The notes beneath the pieces are model-generated. The model saw nothing but the letters and a program-made list of their open reading frames with translations. It ran no database searches and was not told where the DNA came from. From NCBI GenBank assembly GCA_001577345.1, contig LSLI01000012.1, positions 1 through 52,453 on the forward strand: a DNA stretch of 52,453 nt, read 5' to 3'. Shown here piece by piece: positions 1 to 9,825 of the stretch (positions within the stretch are counted from its first letter, which is position 1; every line of letters starts with the position of its first letter). The translations under genes were made by a program, and so were the position numbers. The stretch is from Candidatus Gallionella acididurans (lineage in GTDB: Bacteria > Pseudomonadota > Gammaproteobacteria > Burkholderiales > Gallionellaceae).

Positions 1-1
1 T

Positions 2-67
2 CGCCTCTGGCTGCTCACGCCGGAAGAACGCACGACCCCGGCTGTGCTGGTGCGCGCCTGGGCATGA
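2..67 (+). CDS. C-terminal tail of an upstream gene, probably OpgH glucosyltransferase (partial)
   Basis: An open frame enters from the left edge and ends at TGA 65-67, encoding 21 visible residues that read RLWLLTPEERTTPAVLVRAW and a final A. It ends 59 bases before opgD on the same strand. Membrane glucan glucosyltransferases (OpgH/MdoH) often sit next to opgD or opgG, and a tail of this kind (tryptophan, TPEER, then hydrophobic residues) fits that family from memory. Both the length and the identity are uncertain because almost all of the gene lies outside the window. Confidence 0.4.
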   Translation, partial: RLWLLTPEERTTPAVLVRAWA

Positions 68-126
68 TATTCTCGCTCAAACCCTGACACCGCGACTCCA
101 TCCGAAAAAATACCAAGGTTTTATCC

Positions 127-1746
127 ATGCCCGAATTCAACCGTCGCCAATTTCTTGGCCTGCTGGCCACTGCCGCTGCGTCTGCCGCGTTACCCTGGTC
201 CAATGCGCTGTCCGCTGAAACGGGTTTGGAGCTGGGCTCGGCCTCTGCTTTCTCCTGGGAGGGCCTGATCGACCAGGCCAGGCTGATGGCACTGCAACCA
301 TACCAGGCAGCCCCGCAACCCAACCACGACGTGCTCGAGCAGATTGATTGGGCCGCCCACGGGAAAATCCACTTCAAGGCGGACGACGCGCTGTTCGCCA
401 ACGGACCCGGGCAGTACCCGGTTGCCTTCTTTCACCCGGGACGCTTTTTTCAGTCTCCGGTGCAGATGTTTCGGCTGGATAAATTTACTTCGAGCGGCAA
501 ACAAACCCAGCTGATTGCGCGCGAAATCCTATACGACAAACGTCATTTCGAGATGCCTGGCGACAGCCCCGCCCAGCACCTTGGGGCGCATACCAGCTAC
601 GCCGGCTTCCGCATCCAGGAAAGCCGCCTCGGCGACCAATCCCGCCTCGATTGGCAGCACAATGACTGGGCCGCGTTTCTGGGAGCCTCATATTTCCGCG
701 CGATAGGCGATGAGTACCAATACGGCCTTTCGGCGCGCGGAATCGCGATCAACGTCGTGGAACCCGGCCTGGCCGAAGAGTTTCCGGCATTCACCCGGTT
801 TTATTTTGCCCCGCAAACAGAAGGCTCTGACACGGTAATCGTCTACGCCCTGCTGGACGGCCCCAGCATCACCGGCGCCTACCGCTTTGCGATGACGCGC
901 GGGACCGGAGTGGTGATGGACATCGAGGCGAACCTGTTCCTGCGTAAGGATGTTGCCCGCTTCGGCATTGCGCCGGTCACTTCAATGTACTGGTTTTCAG
1001 AGAAGGACAAGGCTTTCCAGATAGACTGGCGTCCCGAGGTGCATGACTCGGACGGCCTGGCGCTGTGGACCGGCACTAATGAACATATCTGGCGCCCTCT
1101 CATCGACCACCAGACCATCAACGTTTCGTCTTTTGCCGACCGCAATCCGCGCGGATACGGCCTGATGCAGCGGGAACGCCGTTTCGGCGAATACCTGGAC
1201 GAGGTGCATTATGAGCGCCGCCCCAGCCTGTGGGTGGAACCGCTGGATGAATGGGGCGAGGGTTCGGTGCAACTGGTCGAACTGAGCACGGATGAGGAAC
1301 TCTACGATAACATCGTCGCAATGTGGGTCCCGCGCGAGAAGGCCATAGCAGGTTCCAGCCATCGCTTGCGCTATCGCCTGCACTGGCAGGCCGAAGAACC
1401 GTTCAAGACCGATCTGGCGCGTTGCGTGGCGACCCGCATCGGGCGCGGCGGCGAACCGGCGCAGCGTCCGCCCGGGGTGCACAAATTCGAGGTCGAATTC
1501 AAGGGGGGCGCACTGGATCATCTCGCCCCCGGCACCAAAGTCGAAGCGGTACTGTCGGCTGCGCGCGGCACGATATCGGGCGTGATAACCGAAGTCGTCC
1601 CCAACGGGGTGCCGGGTCACTGGTTCACGCGGTTTGATTTTGGCGTGCCGGAAAAGGAAACCGAGCCGGTTGATATACGCCTGTTCCTCCGGTCGGGGAA
1701 ACAGACACTGACCGAAACCTGGCTCTACCAGTACCACCCGGTCTGA
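127..1746 (+). CDS. opgD: Periplasmic glucan biosynthesis protein OpgD (MdoG/OpgD family)
   Basis: A 539-residue protein that fits the OpgG/OpgD family, which shapes the backbone of osmoregulated periplasmic glucans after OpgH has polymerised and exported them. The N-terminus carries a twin-arginine-type signal (NRRQFLGLLATAAA, residues 5-18) followed by a small-residue cleavage region near residue 30, so export in folded form through Tat is expected, as for E. coli OpgD. The rest matches the family: an FHPGRFFQSPVQMF stretch near residues 100-113, a catalytic beta-sandwich domain (GASYFRAIG, YGLSARGIA) and a C-terminal Ig-like domain. The length is normal. The start ATG follows the probable opgH tail, suggesting an operon. 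The gene ends 3 bases before the stop of the convergent MFS gene, with no obvious terminator. Confidence 0.9.
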   Translation: MPEFNRRQFLGLLATAAASAALPWSNALSAETGLELGSASAFSWEGLIDQARLMALQPYQAAPQPNHDVLEQIDWAAHGKIHFKADDALFANGPGQYPVAFFHPGRFFQSPVQMFRLDKFTSSGKQTQLIAREILYDKRHFEMPGDSPAQHLGAHTSYAGFRIQESRLGDQSRLDWQHNDWAAFLGASYFRAIGDEYQYGLSARGIAINVVEPGLAEEFPAFTRFYFAPQTEGSDTVIVYALLDGPSITGAYRFAMTRGTGVVMDIEANLFLRKDVARFGIAPVTSMYWFSEKDKAFQIDWRPEVHDSDGLALWTGTNEHIWRPLIDHQTINVSSFADRNPRGYGLMQRERRFGEYLDEVHYERRPSLWVEPLDEWGEGSVQLVELSTDEELYDNIVAMWVPREKAIAGSSHRLRYRLHWQAEEPFKTDLARCVATRIGRGGEPAQRPPGVHKFEVEFKGGALDHLAPGTKVEAVLSAARGTISGVITEVVPNGVPGHWFTRFDFGVPEKETEPVDIRLFLRSGKQTLTETWLYQYHPV

Positions 1747-1749
1747 GAT

Positions 1750-3015
1750 TCAGTTGGCGTAGCCAACAGTGTTCCCGCTGTACCTCAGCCTCCAAAGCAC
1801 CAGCAACAAGCCCAGCAATGCGGCGCCGGCACTGCATGAATACAGCACACTCGCACCGTAGTGCTGCCAGATCGGGCCGCTCGCCAGGCCGCCCAGCACC
1901 CCCCCCGCGCCATAGGTAAGGCTCCCGAACAGCGCCTGCCCTTTGGACTGGTGGCGCCCCTGGAAGAATTCGTGCACCAGCCCCATCGAAGCGGCGTGGT
2001 AGGCACCGAAAGTGGCGGCGTGCAGCACTTGCGCGATGAACAATAGCGACAGGAAATCCACGCCCCAGCCGATCAGCATGAAACGGGCGATTGCGGCACC
2101 AAAACTGGCCAGCAAAATGCGGGTGTAACCAAAACGGCGCACCAGCCATGGCATCATGAAGAACACACCGATCTCGCAGATCACCCCCAGCGCCCACAGT
2201 CCGCCCACCGCACTTTTCGCATAGCCGTGCTCGACCAGATAGATGGAATAAAAAGTGTAATAAGGTCCGTGCGCAACCGACATCAGGAAACACGCGCCAA
2301 ACAATGCCAACACACGCGGCTGCAGCACGATCTGCCTGATCGGCTGATGGTCGGTATGGTGCGCAAGCACCTCGGTGGGCGGAATCTGGCGCGAAAAAAC
2401 CAGGATGCCGAGTTCACAAATTACCCCTGCCCACAGCAGCCATGCAATGGCGATGTAGTCGAAGGCATAGCCCAGCCCGACCACCGAGATGATGAAACCG
2501 ATCGAACCCCACGAGCGGATGCGCCCGTAGCGTGAGCTGTGCTTGCCCAGGTAAGTCAGCGTGGTCGCCTCCACCAGAGGCATAGACGCGCTCCAGAAAA
2601 AACCCATCAGCCCCAGCACCAGAAACATGCCCCAGAAACTGGTGGTCGCAAACACGCCCAGGTAGCACACCGCGCTCAGGGTCGCGGCGATCTGCACTAC
2701 CAGCAATCTTTTTCCTGTGCCGCTCCGAGACGGTGGGGCGGAGCCCTCTGGTGCGGGAGGAGCGGCGGGGAGGGTATTTCCGCACCGAATGCTTCGCATC
2801 ACCGTGTCATATCCTCCGTCAGCCAGCCAGCCCCACAGGCTGGGCGCGATCATGCGCATCACCGGCTGTATCGACATCAAGGTCGCGATCTCGATGACAT
2901 CAAAGTGTATGGATTTCAGGTACAAGCTCCAATAGGGCGCGAACATCCCCACGAAGGCATAGTAGAAAAAATAAAACCCGGCGATCCGCCAGTGGTAATT
3001 CTTGGGAGTAGGCAT
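1750..3015 (-). CDS. MFS transporter, HcaT/phenylpropionate-permease-like, with an interrupted motif A
   Basis: 421 residues from ATG 3015; a TTG 30 bases further upstream also keeps the frame, but family alignment from memory favours MPTPKNYHWRIAGFYFFYY as the N-terminus. About twelve membrane segments are visible and the protein resembles the MFS_1-like group containing HcaT and nucleoside/H+ symporters (FAPYWSLYLKSIHF, MRMIAPSLWGWLAD). The substrate cannot be inferred. The odd feature is in the loop after the second membrane helix: the MFS motif A, normally GWLADRxGRR, reads GWLAD at residues 62-66 and resumes as GTGKR at 99-103, with a 32-residue Pro/Ala/Ser-rich stretch between. The frame is intact, so it is listed as a gene. 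Whether it still transports is open. Confidence 0.8.
   Translation of the reverse strand: MPTPKNYHWRIAGFYFFYYAFVGMFAPYWSLYLKSIHFDVIEIATLMSIQPVMRMIAPSLWGWLADGGYDTVMRSIRCGNTLPAAPPAPEGSAPPSRSGTGKRLLVVQIAATLSAVCYLGVFATTSFWGMFLVLGLMGFFWSASMPLVEATTLTYLGKHSSRYGRIRSWGSIGFIISVVGLGYAFDYIAIAWLLWAGVICELGILVFSRQIPPTEVLAHHTDHQPIRQIVLQPRVLALFGACFLMSVAHGPYYTFYSIYLVEHGYAKSAVGGLWALGVICEIGVFFMMPWLVRRFGYTRILLASFGAAIARFMLIGWGVDFLSLLFIAQVLHAATFGAYHAASMGLVHEFFQGRHQSKGQALFGSLTYGAGGVLGGLASGPIWQHYGASVLYSCSAGAALLGLLLVLWRLRYSGNTVGYAN
2722..2817. repeat. Palindrome-rich in-frame insert inside the MFS gene
   Basis: These 96 bases encode the extra 32 residues that split motif A of the transporter. They contain two nested inverted repeats: ACGGTG 2730-2735 pairs with CACCGT 2800-2805, and GGTGCGG 2750-2756 pairs with CCGCACC 2780-2786. 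The composition (GGGGCGGAGCC, GAGCGGCGGGG) is more GC-skewed than the flanking gene. A length that is a multiple of three and nested palindromes resemble intragenic palindromic elements known from other bacteria. No clear target duplication is seen, so mobility is an inference. Confidence 0.45.
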
Positions 3016-3089
3016 AGCGGTGCAAGATCCAGGTACAGCATTCAAACGGCGCGCATTATCTCATGCGCAAAAAATTGTTTGCCCATGCT

Positions 3090-3115
3090 CTTGAAATGGG
3101 AGACTTGACCCCCAT
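3090..3115 (+). promoter_or_regulatory. Heat-shock (sigma-32) promoter for grpE
   Basis: CTTGAAA at 3090-3096 and CCCCAT at 3110-3115 are separated by 13 bases, matching the sigma-32 consensus CTTGAAA-N(11-16)-CCCCATNT. It lies about 30 bases upstream of the grpE ATG. No CIRCE element or hrcA gene is visible, so activation by sigma-32 is the likely control. Confidence 0.8.
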
Positions 3116-3144
3116 AAAGCACGGGTCAAAATTTGGAGAATGGC

Positions 3145-3678
3145 ATGGAACTGAACGATACCAACCCGCAACTCGAACCCCGACCCGCCCCTGAAAACAG
3201 CGCAGAAGTCATGCCCAGCCTGGAAGATGTGCTCAAGGAAGCCGAGCGCAAGGCCCAGGAACATTACGATGCCTGGATGTATGCCAAGGCCGAGGGCGAG
3301 AACATCCGCCGCCGCGCGATCGAGGACGTGAGCAAGGCGCAGAAATTCGCTGTGGAGCGCTTTGCCAACGAGATGCTGGCCGTGAAAGACAGCCTGGAAG
3401 CCGGCCTGGCGGTCGAAACCGCGACAGTGGAAAGTTTCAAGAGCGGCATGGAACTCACCCTCAAGCAACTGTCCGGGGTTCTGGACAAATTCAATATCAG
3501 CGAGATCAACCCGGTCGGCGAGAAATTCGACGCACACAAGCATCAGGCCATCGGCATGCTGGAAAGCGACCAGCCCGCCAACACCGTGGTCAGCGTGATG
3601 CAAAAGGGCTATGCATTGAATGACCGGGTATTGCGCCCGGCGCTGGTGATGGTGGCGCAGGCCAAGAAAACCCACTAA
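3145..3678 (+). CDS. grpE: Nucleotide exchange factor GrpE
   Basis: A 177-residue GrpE, the co-chaperone that releases ADP from DnaK. The N-terminus is acidic and disordered. Residues from about 25 form the long helix ([31 protein letters not shown]), and the C-terminal beta domain ends with the family signature around [21 protein letters not shown] and VMVAQ. A TTG at 3133 is in frame upstream, but the ATG at 3145 is preceded by GGAG at 3135-3138 with good spacing, so the ATG is chosen. It is first in the order grpE-dnaK-dnaJ and follows a near-consensus heat-shock promoter. Confidence 0.95.
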   Translation: MELNDTNPQLEPRPAPENSAEVMPSLEDVLKEAERKAQEHYDAWMYAKAEGENIRRRAIEDVSKAQKFAVERFANEMLAVKDSLEAGLAVETATVESFKSGMELTLKQLSGVLDKFNISEINPVGEKFDAHKHQAIGMLESDQPANTVVSVMQKGYALNDRVLRPALVMVAQAKKTH

Positions 3679-3708
3679 CCGCGGAATATAAGTTTTCAGG
3701 GCAAAGCT

Positions 3709-3737
3709 CTTGAATTAATTGACTCACACCCCCAGTT
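3709..3737 (+). promoter_or_regulatory. Second sigma-32-like promoter, upstream of dnaK
   Basis: CTTGAAT at 3709-3715 and CCCCAGTT at 3730-3737 are separated by 14 bases. One base departs from consensus in each box. It lies between the grpE stop and the dnaK ATG at 3782, so dnaK can probably be transcribed independently of grpE during heat shock. Confidence 0.65.
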
Positions 3738-3781
3738 AGCAAGGCATCAAAATCAACATATTCAACTGAAAGGAAAGCATC

Positions 3782-5713
<1,932 letters not shown>

Positions 5714-5720
5714 GCGACCG

Positions 5721-5766
5721 AAGGCTGGAGGCTGGAGATTGAAAACCTCCGGCCTCCGGCCTTTTT
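5721..5766 (+). terminator. Strong hairpin terminator/attenuator between dnaK and dnaJ
   Basis: A 15-bp stem (5723-5737 with 5747-5761, containing two G-T wobbles) closes a 9-base loop and is followed by TTTTT at 5762-5766. It should end a portion of dnaK transcripts and so set the dnaK:dnaJ ratio. No separate dnaJ promoter is obvious downstream. Confidence 0.8.
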
Positions 5767-5813
5767 CGTGTTCCAATCTCCTGTTAATTTAACCAGTCAC
5801 TCAGTTCCAGAAC

Positions 5814-6947
5814 ATGGCAAAAAAAGACTACTACGAAGTCCTCGGCGTCAACCGCGATGCGTCGGACGAAGAAATCAAAAAGGCTTATCGCAAGCTGGCG
5901 ATGAAGCACCACCCGGATCGCAATCCCGACAACCCGAAGTCAGAGGAACATTTCAAGGAAGCCAAAGAGGCATATGAAATACTAAGCGACGGGCAGAAGC
6001 GTGCCGCTTATGACCAGCATGGCCATGCCGCATTTGAATCCGACGGCATGGGCGGGGGCAGCCCGTTCGGTGCGGGAGGCGCGGGAGCAGGCTTTGATTT
6101 TTCCGACATCTTCGGCGACATCTTCGGCGGCGCGCGCGGAGGCGGCGGGCGCAGCAATATGCAGCGCGGTGCAGACCTGCGCTACAACCTCGAGATCACC
6201 CTCGAACAAGCCGCACGCGGCACAGAAACAAAAATCCGCATACCAGCGATGGAGGAATGCGCAACCTGCCATGGTTCGGGCGCCAAGCCGGGAACCGCCC
6301 CGACCACCTGCACGACCTGCGCGGGACATGGACAGGTACGCATGCAGCAGGGGTTCTTTTCGATCCAGCAGACCTGCCCGCGCTGTCACGGCACCGGCAA
6401 GATGGTTGCCTCACCGTGCAAGGACTGCAATGGCAACGGGCGCATCAAACAGCACAAGACCCTGTCGGTAAAAATCCCGCCCGGCGTGGATAACGACGAC
6501 CGCATCCGCCTGTCCGGGGAAGGCGAACACGGCGCAAATGGAGGGCCCGCCGGCGACCTGTATGTGGTGATCAACATCAAGCCGCACGCGGTATTCCAGC
6601 GCGACCACAACGACCTGCATTGCGAGATGCCGATCAGTTTCAGCACTGCCGCGCTCGGCGGTTCCATCGAGATCCCCACGCTGGATGGGGTGGCCACAAT
6701 CAAGATTCCGGCCGAAACACAGAGCGGAAAAATATTCAGGTTGCGCGGCAAGGGCATCAAGGGGGTGCGCAGCGCGAGCCACGGCGACCTGCATTGCCAT
6801 GTGGCTATCGAAACTCCGGTCAACCTGACCGAACGGCAGAAAGAACTGCTGCGCGAGTTCGAGGCCATCAACGAAAATGACAGCGAACGCCACAACCCCC
6901 GGGCAAAGTCATGGATGAACAAGGTAAAGGACTTTTTTGCCGGATGA
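5814..6947 (+). CDS. dnaJ: Chaperone protein DnaJ (Hsp40)
   Basis: 377 residues with the full type I DnaJ layout. The J domain carries HPD at residues 33-35, which stimulates DnaK ATPase. A Gly/Phe-rich linker ([19 protein letters not shown]) follows. The zinc centre has four CxxCxGxG-type repeats: [24 protein letters not shown] and CKDCNGNG. Two beta-barrel substrate domains and the C-terminal dimerisation region complete it. The ATG at 5814 lies in a poorly defined ribosome-site context (CAGTTCCAGAAC). It is the third gene of the heat-shock cluster and probably depends on read-through from dnaK. Confidence 0.97.
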   Translation: MAKKDYYEVLGVNRDASDEEIKKAYRKLAMKHHPDRNPDNPKSEEHFKEAKEAYEILSDGQKRAAYDQHGHAAFESDGMGGGSPFGAGGAGAGFDFSDIFGDIFGGARGGGGRSNMQRGADLRYNLEITLEQAARGTETKIRIPAMEECATCHGSGAKPGTAPTTCTTCAGHGQVRMQQGFFSIQQTCPRCHGTGKMVASPCKDCNGNGRIKQHKTLSVKIPPGVDNDDRIRLSGEGEHGANGGPAGDLYVVINIKPHAVFQRDHNDLHCEMPISFSTAALGGSIEIPTLDGVATIKIPAETQSGKIFRLRGKGIKGVRSASHGDLHCHVAIETPVNLTERQKELLREFEAINENDSERHNPRAKSWMNKVKDFFAG

Positions 6948-6971
6948 TTGCCGGACTGGCAAGCGCGAGTG

Positions 6972-6989
6972 ATGACTCCAGTCATTTTA
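6972..6989 (+). terminator. Weak hairpin after dnaJ
   Basis: ATGACT 6972-6977 and AGTCAT 6980-6985 form a short perfect palindrome followed by TTTT. The tight two-base centre makes it a weak candidate for the end of the heat-shock transcript. Confidence 0.3.
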
Positions 6990-7024
6990 GCCGCCGCGAT
7001 CTGGCCGGATACCCAACCTTGAAT

Positions 7025-7030
7025 TACAAT
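7025..7030 (+). promoter_or_regulatory. Candidate -10 box for tfpZ
   Basis: TACAAT at 7025-7030 lies 8 bases before the start ATG, and no ribosome site is seen between them. The -35 region (TGGCCG at 7002-7007) is poor. If used, the transcript would begin at or next to the start codon. Confidence 0.3.
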
Positions 7031-7038
7031 TCCTGACC

Positions 7039-7818
7039 ATGACACGACTGAAAGCATTTTCCCTGCACCTGATCATCAGCACGGCCATAGCGGCATCGGT
7101 GGTCGCGCTGATGTTGCTGCTATGGTACAGACCGCCATTTTTCTCCGCGCTTGGCGGGCAGCATGTGTTGCTGGTCCTGCTCGGGGTAGACGTAACGGTG
7201 GGGCCTCTTTTCACGCTGCTGATCTTCAATTCCCTGAAGAGCCGCAGGGCGCTGACTTTCGATTTGTCGGTGATCGCGATACTGCAGGCTGCGGCACTGG
7301 TCTACGGCATGAGTGTGGTGTTTCAGGCACGGCCGGTATTCATGGTGTTCAGCAAGGATTCCTTCGATCTGGTTACCGCCAACATGCTGAGCAAAGAGGA
7401 TATCGCCAAGGCCAAAAATCCGGAATACCGCTCGCTTCCGCTCACCGGCCCGGTATATGTTTACTCGGAAATGCCCACCGACATCAAAGAGCGCAACGAA
7501 GTGGTACTGGGCGCATTTTCCGGGAAGGATTTGCCGCAGTTTCCGCAGTACTACATGCCGTACGACGAACACATGGCGGTTGCCGGACGCGCGGCGATGC
7601 CCATTGCAGAACTGAAGAAACAGAATCCCGGGCGCAGCGCCGATATCGATGATTCGGTGCACGCCAGCGGGAGGACGGAATCGGACGTTGGCTTTCTGCC
7701 GCTGCGCGCCAAATACCATGACGAGACAGTCCTGGTTGGGAAAAGCGACGGCAGGATACTTTCACTATTGCGGATGCAGCCCTGGCAGCCCAGCGTATTC
7801 CTCCCGCCGAAAAAATAG
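7039..7818 (+). CDS. tfpZ: Type IV pilin accessory protein, TfpZ/FimB-like
   Basis: A 259-residue membrane protein resembling TfpX/TfpZ-type accessory proteins, which modulate assembly of particular pilin subunits in gammaproteobacteria and betaproteobacteria. Three membrane helices fill the first 100 residues (about 10-28, 42-62, 75-95), with the recognisable pattern KAFSLHLIIS, LLWYRPPFF, LLGVDVTVGPLFTLLIF, FDLSVIAILQ and RPVFMVFSKDSFDLV. The C-terminal 150 residues are soluble and probably periplasmic. No pilin gene is adjacent, unlike the usual pil-locus position. There is no Shine-Dalgarno sequence, and a TACAAT box ends 8 bases before the ATG, so a leaderless transcript is possible. Confidence 0.75.
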   Translation: MTRLKAFSLHLIISTAIAASVVALMLLLWYRPPFFSALGGQHVLLVLLGVDVTVGPLFTLLIFNSLKSRRALTFDLSVIAILQAAALVYGMSVVFQARPVFMVFSKDSFDLVTANMLSKEDIAKAKNPEYRSLPLTGPVYVYSEMPTDIKERNEVVLGAFSGKDLPQFPQYYMPYDEHMAVAGRAAMPIAELKKQNPGRSADIDDSVHASGRTESDVGFLPLRAKYHDETVLVGKSDGRILSLLRMQPWQPSVFLPPKK

Positions 7819-7864
7819 TAACGGTCTTCCCTGGAGCAGCGTTAATTGCAGGAGCGGGCCGACA

Positions 7865-8170
7865 TCAAATCCCGCCTGTCTGTACCCGTTGCCGCACATG
7901 GAAAAGTTTCAAGCCTTGACTGCGAATCTTCTCGAGTAATTGTTCGGCAAGCGTATCATCAACAATGAACTCGACCTTGACCGCGAGTTCACCCGCGAGC
8001 TCGAAAAAAGTTTCTTCGTGCATGCGCCCATGCCGGCCGAATCCGGCAATCGCGCGAAATGCCGAACCTCCGTGCACCCCCAGCGACTTGGCCTCTTCCA
8101 GCAACCACTCATACAAGGGCATGCCGGCATGGTGCTGTTTTTCACTGATATAGAACGAAAGCAAATTCAC
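7865..8170 (-). CDS. DUF190 family protein next to the fluoride channel
   Basis: A 101-residue DUF190 (COG1993) protein. Visible features are the N-terminal LLSFYISEKQHHAGMPLYEWLL, the glycine-rich GVHGGSAFRAIAGFGRHGRMH (residues about 31-51) and VEFIVDD. The family has a PII-like ferredoxin fold and is often encoded with CrcB/FluC fluoride channels. Its exact role is not established. The start is GTG at 8170, supported by AGGAG seven bases upstream and by its position 10 bases after the crcB stop, which implies a crcB-DUF190 operon. It runs convergently with tfpZ. Confidence 0.85.
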   Translation of the reverse strand: MNLLSFYISEKQHHAGMPLYEWLLEEAKSLGVHGGSAFRAIAGFGRHGRMHEETFFELAGELAVKVEFIVDDTLAEQLLEKIRSQGLKLFHVRQRVQTGGI

Positions 8171-8180
8171 GATTACGCTC

Positions 8181-8564
8181 CTATGCGTGGTGCAGCCATT
8201 TGAAAGTCTGTATCCCCAGCACCGTCATCAGCAGCGAGCCGCCCAGATGGCCGACGATGATCGCCGATCCCCACGCATACTGTCCGCGCAGCAACAGCGT
8301 GACCGTCTCTGCCGAAAACGTGGAAAAAGTGGTCAGTCCGCCAAGAAAGCCGGTAATGATGAGCAGCCGCCATTCAGGCGACAGCCCGGGATATTGCGTG
8401 AAAAAGGCTACCGCAAGGCCGATCAGATAGCCGCCGATCAAATTGGCGGACAGTGTGCCCAGCGGCAGTTCCGGCAGCACAGGATTAAACCACAGTCCCA
8501 AACCCCATCGCAGCCATGCGCCCAATGCCGCGCCGGTTCCAATTGCGAGAAAAGCGTAAAACAT
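8181..8564 (-). CDS. crcB: Fluoride ion channel FluC (CrcB)
   Basis: A 127-residue small membrane protein with four helices, matching the dual-topology FluC/CrcB fluoride exporters. Signatures are the N-terminal [29 protein letters not shown] with the conserved Asn in helix 2, and [15 protein letters not shown] with the phenylalanine/threonine pore motif in helix 3. ATG 8564 is chosen; a GTG one codon upstream is also possible. It is the first gene of a two-gene unit with DUF190. No fluoride riboswitch motif was found in the short leader. Confidence 0.93.
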   Translation of the reverse strand: MFYAFLAIGTGAALGAWLRWGLGLWFNPVLPELPLGTLSANLIGGYLIGLAVAFFTQYPGLSPEWRLLIITGFLGGLTTFSTFSAETVTLLLRGQYAWGSAIIVGHLGGSLLMTVLGIQTFKWLHHA

Positions 8565-8610
8565 CACTGCGCCCCTGTAAACATTGACTCATCCATGCAT
8601 AACATGCGCA

Positions 8611-9825
8611 TCATTCTACAACACGCACCAGCGCAAAACCTCCGCCCGGCGTGCGAAAATTGGTGGTCTGTCCCTGGTACAGTCGCGCGGCCACCAGCTG
8701 GATCTGGCCTTCATACACATAACAGCGCACATCGTACTTGAGCGCAGCCGCCCCGGCATCGTCCACGCATACCGCGCGTGCACCCGGCTGCACCAGTTTT
8801 TGCGCGACATAATCTCCATGCAATATCTCGCCGAACACGCGCCTGGTTACTTTCGCCCCGCTGTACGCGCCTTTTCCGCCGTAGCCGCTGCCGGGCTTGA
8901 AAAACCACTGCTTGCGTTCCTTCCACAATTGCTCCTCCATATCCGGTTGCACTGCAACGGTATGGGGAATGCCGGCATACAAAACGAAGATGTCGTCTTC
9001 GTTCACGCCCAGTGCGCGCAAGCCGTCCACGTCGCTCAATCGCACCAGGTTGCGCTTGTCCGCGTATCGCGCGTAGGCATGCGGATGCGGTGTCAGCACC
9101 ACACGCCCATCCAGGTATGCCTGCCGTAACACAGGAAATTTTTGCAGGGAAAAGTCGGTCAGTCGGTTGTAAACCATATCGATCTTTTCATGGCCGAAGT
9201 GCAAGCCGTCCTCACGCAACTGCAACGCCGAGGGGTCGGCGATATGCACGGCAATCCCCGCGCTTTCAATCCATTTTTTTGCCAGCAGGAATTCCGGGTA
9301 CAGGTATTGATCTTCCGGTTGCTGGTCGACGATGGCGACCGTTTTGAACGGCGCGGAGCCGCGTTCCAAACGCCATTCGTTGCGGAACATCGCCAGAATT
9401 GATGCTTCCAGATTTTCAACGGCGGCTGTTTTGCCCGGCAGGTCAGCGTCGCGCTGGCTGTCGATCAAAAGCTGGTTCAGGAAAGCGCCTCCCGCATTGG
9501 TATTGATTTCGATCAGGTGCGCGCCCTGCTGGTCAAGATGAAAGTCATAGCCTAAAAACACGCCCTTGGCGACGGGCGGAGTTTCAGCGCCTGCCGCCTG
9601 CCACCCGGCAAGCGCTACCACTTTTTCCACTGCCGAAATCACCTCGTACATTGCGCGCAACTGGAAAGTAGAAATGAACAGCGGCACAGCGGCAAACAGA
9701 TACGGGCAACGCTCTTTCACCAGCTCATGCCAAGACTCGCCCTGCACCTGCATGGCCTGCCGCAAAGCAGCCTGGTCCAGCCTGGCTGCATCGCAATCCG
9801 CATTCAGTCGATCTGCCTCGTCCAC
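8611..9825 (-). CDS. Uncharacterised ATP-grasp-like protein
   Basis: 404 residues from a GTG at 9825 that overlaps the TAG stop of the preceding gene (TAGTG); an ATG at 9882 is in frame but would overlap that gene by 58 bases. The C-terminal half has ATP-grasp features: WFFKPGSGYGGKGAY (nucleotide-binding lysine and glycine loop), DYVAQKLVQPGARA, then KYDVRCYVYEGQIQLVAARL and a terminal TNFRTPGGGFA. The central part (IEINTNAGGAFLNQLL and GYDFHL) recalls peptide or amine ligases of the glutathionylspermidine-synthase type. It may join a carboxylate to an amine, but the substrate is unknown. Translational coupling to the chalcone-isomerase-like gene suggests a shared task. Confidence 0.65.
   Translation of the reverse strand: MDEADRLNADCDAARLDQAALRQAMQVQGESWHELVKERCPYLFAAVPLFISTFQLRAMYEVISAVEKVVALAGWQAAGAETPPVAKGVFLGYDFHLDQQGAHLIEINTNAGGAFLNQLLIDSQRDADLPGKTAAVENLEASILAMFRNEWRLERGSAPFKTVAIVDQQPEDQYLYPEFLLAKKWIESAGIAVHIADPSALQLREDGLHFGHEKIDMVYNRLTDFSLQKFPVLRQAYLDGRVVLTPHPHAYARYADKRNLVRLSDVDGLRALGVNEDDIFVLYAGIPHTVAVQPDMEEQLWKERKQWFFKPGSGYGGKGAYSGAKVTRRVFGEILHGDYVAQKLVQPGARAVCVDDAGAAALKYDVRCYVYEGQIQLVAARLYQGQTTNFRTPGGGFALVRVVE

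Noticed and set aside
8565..8640. Possible fluoride riboswitch upstream of crcB
   Set aside because: The crcB leader is short and lacks the conserved GGCGATGG and ACTCCTG motifs of the fluoride riboswitch.
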